Positions 57,876 to 64,000 of a stretch of 64,000 nt of DNA are shown in pieces. Made by a program: the position numbers and the translations under genes. The stretch's first letter is position 1; each line of letters opens with the position of its first letter. Under the pieces are notes generated by a model that saw nothing but the letters and a program-made list of their open reading frames with translations, was not told where the DNA came from and did no database searches. Source of the stretch: Amaurobius ferox (lineage: Eukaryota > Arthropoda > Arachnida > Araneae > Amaurobiidae); contig OX578153.1 of assembly GCA_951213105.1 (NCBI GenBank), forward strand, positions 58,078,520 through 58,142,519. The letters are read 5' to 3'.

Positions 57876-58744
57876 CTAGCATTCTGCAGAACATTCAGAA
57901 CACTCTACAGAAAAGTTTCAGTTACAATCACTGCTTAATGGTAATTTTTCTTCTTTTTTGTTTTATGCCTTTCAACTAACAACAAAACATACTTCCTTAA
58001 AATGTCCGTTTAACTTATTCTTTGTTGGAATTAAAACATATTACACTGTCAAATATTTGGATATTAAATATTCAAACGAATAAAACTTAATCAAAGTATG
58101 CCTGTTTCATATTATTCTCTTAGTTTTTATGCTTTTATCATGACACAGCATCGGAATTGTTGAAAACATTGATTTAGCAAATATAAAATGCTGATATATG
58201 TTAGCTCAGCTAATTATGTTTGAGTTTTAGCTTTTATTATCTTGTTTTTACAGCTAAAAATAGATATTACAATTAAGACTTACTTATTTCACTAACATTC
58301 TACAGAAATGATTTAATTACATAAGATTTGTTTAAAATATCTATTTAGCGTATTCCTTCACACTCAATTGCCAAAAATTTGGATTCTAAATACTCAAAAG
58401 AGCTAAACATCAAAACATGCATGTATTATATTATTCTCTTAGTTTACTTAATATCATATTAATTTACATAATCTCATTTTCTACTGGTAATAGTCATTAA
58501 AATTAAGCCTCATCTATTTCACCAACATTCAACAAAAAAGTTGCAATTATGATCACTGCTTAAAATATCCATTTAGTTTATTCTTTGTTTTAATTTCAAC
58601 AGACTACATTGTCACAAAATTGGATACTGCTCGATACTCAAAAGAATAAAACTTATTCAATATCATGCATGTCTTCATTTATCGTCTGAGTTTTCATTCT
58701 TCAATCAGGACTCAGCTACGACTAAGCCGCAAACGAGGTGGGAT

Positions 58745-59400
58745 AGATAAGGCAAAGATTGATTTCAGCGAGCGGACAAAAGAATTATGGTGGCGGGTGG
58801 AAGTGAAGATTTAATTAGACAAATTAGAACGCTAGAAAGGAGGGGGAAAGCGGCGTGTTATTTTCTTTTTGTTGGTGTCGCTATTTCTGTTTTATTGGAT
58901 CGATTGCAAACCTGTGCATTTGAGAATCAGTTAATGAGCCAGAAAAACACAGGGAATGTCGGGAAGAGGTGGTCTTATTTGAGAAATGGCATGCGAGTAA
59001 TGAGGATTTCTTGAATGCGGAGGAATACTTACCAAGTAGTCGAATCAATGTTTAATGATTGGAAAAAATGGTTGGTTTGTTTTCTTCAAATAAAAGTTAT
59101 GTTGAAATGGTAAAATGGGGAGTTATTTAGGATAGAGAAAGGTTTGAATCGCTGAACGGATTTGTTGAATTGAATTTGGTTACGTAGAAATAATACCGAC
59201 AGAACCTGTTTATAAGGGGGCATTAAGATCGTTTTAGTATTGCTGATAACCACATTCATGGACTGGTTTTCTGTTTATGCGGTCTCGTCAGATACTTTCA
59301 ACTGTCGATATTCTCAATAGCAGCAGATTAAAGTCCACCTCCCGCGACACAGTTCATCGTCATCGTTCATCCCACAGTTCATCGTCGACCAGGTAACCCG
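58745..59400. other. Unannotated intron sequence
   Basis: An open frame at 58787-59014 has no recognisable domain. No other feature. Confidence 0.4.
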
Positions 59401-59407
59401 ATTGATT

Positions 59408-59492
59408 TCCCCCCCCCCCTCAGAGGTGGAGGACCAGAGGTACAGACCTAAGATCCGTACACCGCAATCACAAGCGGCGCCCCCCCCCCCCC
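59408..59492. repeat. Two poly-C tracts
   Basis: Runs of about 12 and 15 C residues lie near 59409 and 59477, the second followed by GAGGGGG. These are unstable, error-prone positions. Confidence 0.85.
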
Positions 59493-59702
59493 CGAGGGGG
59501 TATCTCAATAGCAGCAAAGAAATTTGCTATCGGGTACATATTTGTGAACCTCTGTGAAGATCAACAAGCTCAGTTTTAACTCAGTCTATAATAGTGAGAG
59601 CAGAGATCGAGATAACGTCTTTACACGCATATTTCACGCTTTAAAATAATCAAATAGGCTTTATAAATTAAATCATGCGTATTTTTACACACCGATCTTG
59701 TA

Positions 59703-59703
<1 letters not shown>

Positions 59704-59754
<51 letters not shown>
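59704..59754. repeat. 51-base poly-A tract
   Basis: An uninterrupted run of 51 A, with TTGTAC just before it and again shortly after (TATTGTAC). Confidence 0.97.
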
Positions 59755-59756
<2 letters not shown>

Positions 59757-59999
59757 GGGTTATTGTACATTTGTTAAAAATTTCTCCTTTGGAAAGCAAA
59801 ATACTCCTTCAAATCAAGTCAGGGAGTATTTTTACTCTTCTGGAAAAATTCTAGCTCGATCTCTGGGTGAGACCATAATAAGCGCAAACCGGTTTGTGAG
59901 TGCTATTATCTGCACTAGGAACACTCCCCCAGGGGATCCACTCTTTGAGGGTGGTGTACAGAGTTTAGCTCTATAGCTCTGGTCTTCTTTTTGTTTTTT

Positions 60000-60036
60000 G
60001 GTGGTGGTGGTGGTGTGTGTGTGTGTGGGGGGGGGC
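60000..60036. repeat. (GGT)n(GT)n(G)n microsatellite
   Basis: GGTGGTGGTGGT passes into GT repeats and then a G run. Confidence 0.9.
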
Positions 60037-60149
60037 TACATAAATCCGAGGAACATGGTTGTTGGGCATTCCTCTTGACTTCTGTGACTCGGACTGTTCC
60101 AGGTGACGTGGGTCGGACTGTGCCTATTCACGGCCTGAACTTAAACCCG

Positions 60150-60212
60150 TCGGTCAAGAGTCAAGACCCGGACTGAGTCAAGACCCGGTCAAGACTGAGT
60201 CAAGACCCGGCC
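60150..60212. repeat. Short tandem repeat of GTCAAGACCCGG
   Basis: GAGTCAAGACCCGG and CAAGACTGAGTCAAGACC alternate over about 60 bases. Confidence 0.75.
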
Positions 60213-60229
60213 GGAACATCTTCGGACCT

Positions 60230-61900
60230 CTTCCGGTGAATGAGTCTGTTGACTTCTCTCGCATGGTTGTGTCCTTGCTGGGTGGGAGATTAGAACACCC
60301 TCGGCCCCCTTCCAAAATTTGCAAACCCTAGCTGGTAGAATAAGAGATCTGATTTAATCTGCACTAGATATACAATTTAAACTTTTAAAATACCTCAGTT
60401 TTTATGAGCATGAACTTGGCCGTTATCATTTGAGAAATTTGAAGCCGAATACATGGTGTTAGATAATAGTTGTCGGGAAATACAGTGTCGCAGCCAATTT
60501 CTTGCTGTCATTGCAGATATCGGCTTTTCCATGCTGATGATTGCACAGTGAGCACGAAATAGGTCCATGTACGCTTTTATTTGAAGTAAAAGCACTTTCC
60601 ATAGAATGTATAATTCATATCTAGTTTATAATTCTATTGAGAGCAATATTCACAGAATGTATAATTCCTATTCAAATAAAGTCTGCATGACACACATCCA
60701 TCAAGATACATATATTTGACGACCATCTTTTCTTCCTCCAAATACTTTCTAAAAGTCAAGTAACTTGAAACTATTAACTCAGCATTTTATTCTCCATTTA
60801 GCAAACAATAATACTAAAGTTCTGCTTGATCGCTTCCAACCTCTGAACTATTCATATACTCCCTACAAAAATCAAACCTTCTTACATTAGAGCATACAGT
60901 TTTAATCCCCTTACAAAAAGGCCATCCCGTTAGCTGACAATGATGTACCATATATCATATCTGTCCCGCCCCTAGTGTCTTCAAAGACTGTCTTTTGAGG
61001 GGTGCTCTTACGGATGTTCGACTTTGAGTCATACTCCAAAGTCAAGCCCCCTAGTTTCGGTCTTGCTGACTAATGCAATTGTTGCTATGGCTGCGAACGT
61101 CGGAGAGTGGGGCTTCTTGACTGTGGTAGTATCTCAACCATGAAGCTGCACTTACAGGGGGCTGAAGGATAGCACAGGAAGAAAGACACACTTTTTGTTG
61201 CATGAGTTTTAAAGTCATTAAGCTACTTCGATTGCATCAAATAGGGAACTTTGAAAGAATTGGCGAGTTATTGACTATTTTAAATAAATAGGTAGACGCT
61301 TGTTTAAAATTTGTGTTTTCTAATGAAAGCATCTATCATTCTGAGCAGAGCAACAAAGTTAGAAATATTATTGATGGTGGATGCTCTGTAGCAGTACGTT
61401 TATACACATTTGTTTACAATATAATTCCCGCATAATGTTTGATTTACATGTAAGAGGATTGTATATTTTTACATGTCGTTTTTACAAACATGATAATAAT
61501 TTGTTATCTTTTACTTTTCCTTATTCTTAAAGTTAAAGATGATTCAAGTTTCTGCTATTACACAAAGTAAGATTGCAAGGTAGACAGTGTTCCCTCCAGT
61601 ATTGTATTGTTATTACCATTAGTTAAACTATTGTATTTTGACTTTGTTGTTTAAATGAACCATATCATTGTAATCATATTTTTTATATTGGGATATTTGA
61701 TATATTACTATTATATATCACACCAACCGGGACACTACGCTATAACGCAAGTGGAGAATTTATTTAGTATGCTATATTTTTAAACTAAGTTTCTTGTTTT
61801 GTAAATCGTTTGCGAATATATTTAATTTACGAAAGTCAGTTGTAAACAAAAGATAAGTTGGCTACCCCTGGTATACTGTATTATTAGGTTTGTGTTGCAG
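60230..61900. other. Unannotated intron sequence
   Basis: No exon or element recognised. A GC-richer patch at about 60960-61180 has no recognisable content. Confidence 0.4.
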
Positions 61901-61914
61901 AATTTGACGATAAG

Positions 61915-62400
61915 AGATTGCAAATTCCGTCCTAGTAGCTCAACGGTCGAGTTTCGGCTGGCCAGCACGAATATCCATACTTTGGGGCCAGCAAGGTGCT
62001 TTAAAATGGCTTCCGAACAAATCAATCCTGTAGGTTACTGCAAAAATTTCTGAGATCTAATTGTGACCCTAACACAATAGCACAGATTCAGTGGACTCTG
62101 GGATTGAGCTTCGATTTCAAATCGGAAGGACAACGACTTCGAAGGAAGTTAATCCGGAGAATAAAAATAGCATCAGGGGGCTAACTTGGGGTAAAAGTAG
62201 CGAAGGGTGGTCAGTCAGATTGTTAGTTGCACGCCAATCTGACATTAGAGGCTGAAGACTGGAAAGTCCACTTCGACAATTAGGGCTCGCAAATTCTGTC
62301 CCAGTATCTCAACGGTAGATCGTCCGTTGGCAAGTGGCAAGTACGGAAATCTGTGGTTCTATTCTTGGCAGGGACAGTAAGGTTCTTTACAGTGTCTATG
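61915..62400 (+). repeat. tRNA-like dimeric repeat (SINE-like)
   Basis: Two tRNA-like heads, GTAGCTCAACGGTCGAG near 61934 and GTATCTCAACGGTAGATCG near 62305, are separated by a spacer with GATTCAGTGGACTCTGGGAT and GTCAGATTGTTAGTTGCACG. The spacer and order match the inverted copy at 12895-13335. The B boxes are weak, so neither is a tRNA gene. Confidence 0.65.
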
Positions 62401-62409
62401 AGGAGCATA

Positions 62410-63225
62410 TGAGAATAGCTTAGGAATTGCCCCGGAGAATAGTTAAAATATTGTTAAAAAACGATATGAATATCGATTCCTACTTTTGATCCCTCTATAT
62501 CTTTCGTTACACTAAATCTCTCAGTAGAAGTTACTGGCTATGATATTAATCAGCGTGTTTGTTTCACAATAGATGCCAGGCATGATTTTTTATTGTTTCA
62601 GGAATTTTGAACTAAGCTTGTTTCATCATAATAGTATATGCATAATTCCGAACTTAGAACTCATTGACTCAAATAATTTACATATTACAATAAAATTAAA
62701 TTATTTAGATGTACTTTGCTAAAATCTCACACTAGACAGATCATTTTAAGTTTAACACTGTTTTGTAGATTGGTGCGAAATCGGTTACGTACAGGCTTAA
62801 GACGTTGACATATAATTAGAAAAAAATGTTTTTAGAAAACCGAATTGATTTGACGCGAATGGGATATCCTGTTAAAATAACAAATTCTTAATTTGAGTAA
62901 TAAAGAGCGTAAGAAGGAAAAAAAATATAAACATTGTAGGAGATCTACACCCAAGCTCCATGAGATATAAAATATCCTGCCTTCGTTTTAAAGTAGTGAT
63001 TTCTTGGGGATCGAGGCCGAAGTTTAGTAGCCCTACTGTTATCTCTATTTGAATTTGTGTATAAATATTATATTGCCCATATTATAATGTTTTGTTGATT
63101 AATATAGATCCGTGTAGCGATAACATATATTTGTTTACGTTATCATATACTTCAATTTATTTTCTGAGTCCGGAATGCTTGAGCGACATATGCTCAGCAT
63201 ACTGTTTCCCTTTGTTTTCCACCGC
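62410..63225. other. Unannotated intron sequence
   Basis: No feature supported. Confidence 0.4.
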
Positions 63226-63233
63226 CCTTGCAG

Positions 63234-63346
63234 GTGAACGGAAGCATGGAGTCGTTCCCCTCCGGAATGTGTTGAACGAGAAATGCGGTGGGTCTCGTGT
63301 TGAGTTGAGATGTTCATCGGTCCAGAACGGAGTTGGACAAAAATAG
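63234..63346 (+). other. Possible in-phase exon with early stop
   Basis: A good polypyrimidine tract and CAG (CCACCGCCCTTGCAG) precede 63234. If joined to the microexon (phase 1), the frame stays open for 37 codons (from GERKHGVVPLRNVLNEK) and stops at TAG 63344-63346, directly before GTGAGG. No transmembrane segment or similarity to UNC5 is visible. It could be an alternative terminal exon giving a secreted form, a poison exon, or chance. Confidence 0.15.
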
Positions 63347-63349
63347 GTG

Positions 63350-64000
63350 AGGCGAACCGCTACCGCTTCAAGAATTGCGGGAGAAGCAACGATTTAGGGA
63401 AAAAAGATTCGGAAGAGGAGACTCATTGTTCGGAGGAGAATGCTTGTGTGTACAGCTTGGGGTTTTCATAGAGAAAAATATTCTTAATATTATTCTATTT
63501 TTTTTTCGGGGGGGGAGGATATTTAAATATGCAGTTATTCAAATTAATGCATAAATGACAAAGACGGGTATCGCATAAATTGTTACAAGAATATTTGCTA
63601 GTGAGAATACAAAATGGCGTGTCAGGATTTAATTGGAATGTTAGGGCCCTCTGTGGTACCTTTGAATACTACAGAAAGGCCAATTTAACAGGGATTTACA
63701 TTTTACAGTAGTCCAACAAGATACGAAACTAATAAAATAAAGCAGCTAACAGATAAACAACGTAGCAAACCAATATCATCATCATCCAAGTATCAACAAT
63801 ATCAGGCACCGCCCACTATTAACCAAGGACAAGCTGTGACCCAACATCTTACCATCCACATATAGCAACAGACCAAAAAATATTACAGGCTGTTAATACC
63901 ACATTTTAGTTATATTTCAAATCCGGCCGAATATAATTCCTCAAACCAAAAACCCGGCTTCTCTTTGGTTTGAATTTGATTGAGTATTATTTACAGTTGC
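63350..64000. other. Unannotated intron sequence to window end
   Basis: No feature supported; a G run lies at about 63509-63516. Confidence 0.4.

Larger units (their letters stand above)
55975..58740. repeat. Degenerate tandem repeat, about 185-bp unit, with SINE insertions
   Basis: Units carry TTAGTTTTTATTCTTTTGCC, ATGACTCAGCATCGGAATT, TTAGCTCAGCTAATTATGTT and ATTAAAATTAAGACTCACCT. Copies start near 55985, 56170 and 56350 and recur at 58110, 58430 and 58680. Three SINEs lie in the middle of the array, all at the CACTAGCATTCTGCAG part of the unit. Confidence 0.8.
54119..64000 (+). other. Downstream intron (5' part) of the UNC5-like gene
   Basis: It starts with gtaagt and continues past the window end. 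The transmembrane exon expected next was not found. Confidence 0.6.

Noticed and set aside
56484..57979. Open frames of 89-121 codons with similar endings (NWVALPGRPNSYL)
   Set aside because: They are translations of SINE-A copies, which share the same sequence; the same peptide appears wherever the SINE does.
58787..59014. 75-codon open frame in a GC-richer patch
   Set aside because: No domain recognised and no phase-compatible splice sites identified.

Overview
This is a eukaryotic, AT-rich, intron-dominated window, almost certainly from an arthropod and most likely a chelicerate (spider). The case for a spider rests on a mariner of the type I associate with spider genomes, abundant tRNA- and 5S-derived SINEs ending in (AAC)n, and very large introns. 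The species call is an inference; no search was run.

The only host gene I can support is on the + strand and appears to span the whole window. Two exons were found. Exon 31131-31295 encodes the second thrombospondin type 1 repeat of an UNC5-family netrin receptor. Exon 54065-54118 is a 54-nt microexon encoding an 18-residue charged linker in the same phase (1-1). Everything else is intron: the 3' part of an upstream intron (1-31130), a 22.8-kb intron (31296-54064) and the 5' part of a downstream intron (54119-64000). A possible in-phase exon with an early stop at 63234-63346 is only tentative. The Ig domains and first TSP1 should lie upstream of the window. The transmembrane segment, ZU5, UPA and death domains should lie downstream.

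Layout of the introns. 1-9.6 kb: simple repeats, a dead mariner with TIRs and TA duplication (4395-5724), a hAT transposase remnant (7139-7548) and a hAT-type MITE (7973-8210). 9.6-12.4 kb: an AT-rich palindromic minisatellite with higher-order structure. 12.9-19.3 kb: tRNA-like repeats, copies of two dispersed noncoding families (called H and T here) and a 92-bp array. 20-21.5 kb: a 21-bp minisatellite. 25.6-30.1 kb: family H with an exact 300-bp tandem duplication, a hAT-type MITE, family P, and a SINE nested in a tandem duplication. 32-48.3 kb: more SINEs, family H copies, 45- and 46-bp arrays and a second, inverted family P copy. 48.4-50.9 kb: family Q, a GC-richer repeat, a full-length 5S rRNA-headed SINE and a 36-bp array. 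51.0 kb: a long hairpin. 56-58.7 kb: a degenerate tandem array carrying three SINEs. 59-64 kb: homopolymers, tRNA-like repeats and largely featureless sequence.

The most interesting pattern is a chimeric SINE subfamily. A 5S rRNA head is joined to a tRNA-derived SINE body that has lost about 26 bp covering its tRNA B box, which looks like a Pol III promoter replacement. At two places, SINEs have been inserted repeatedly into the same short target motif.
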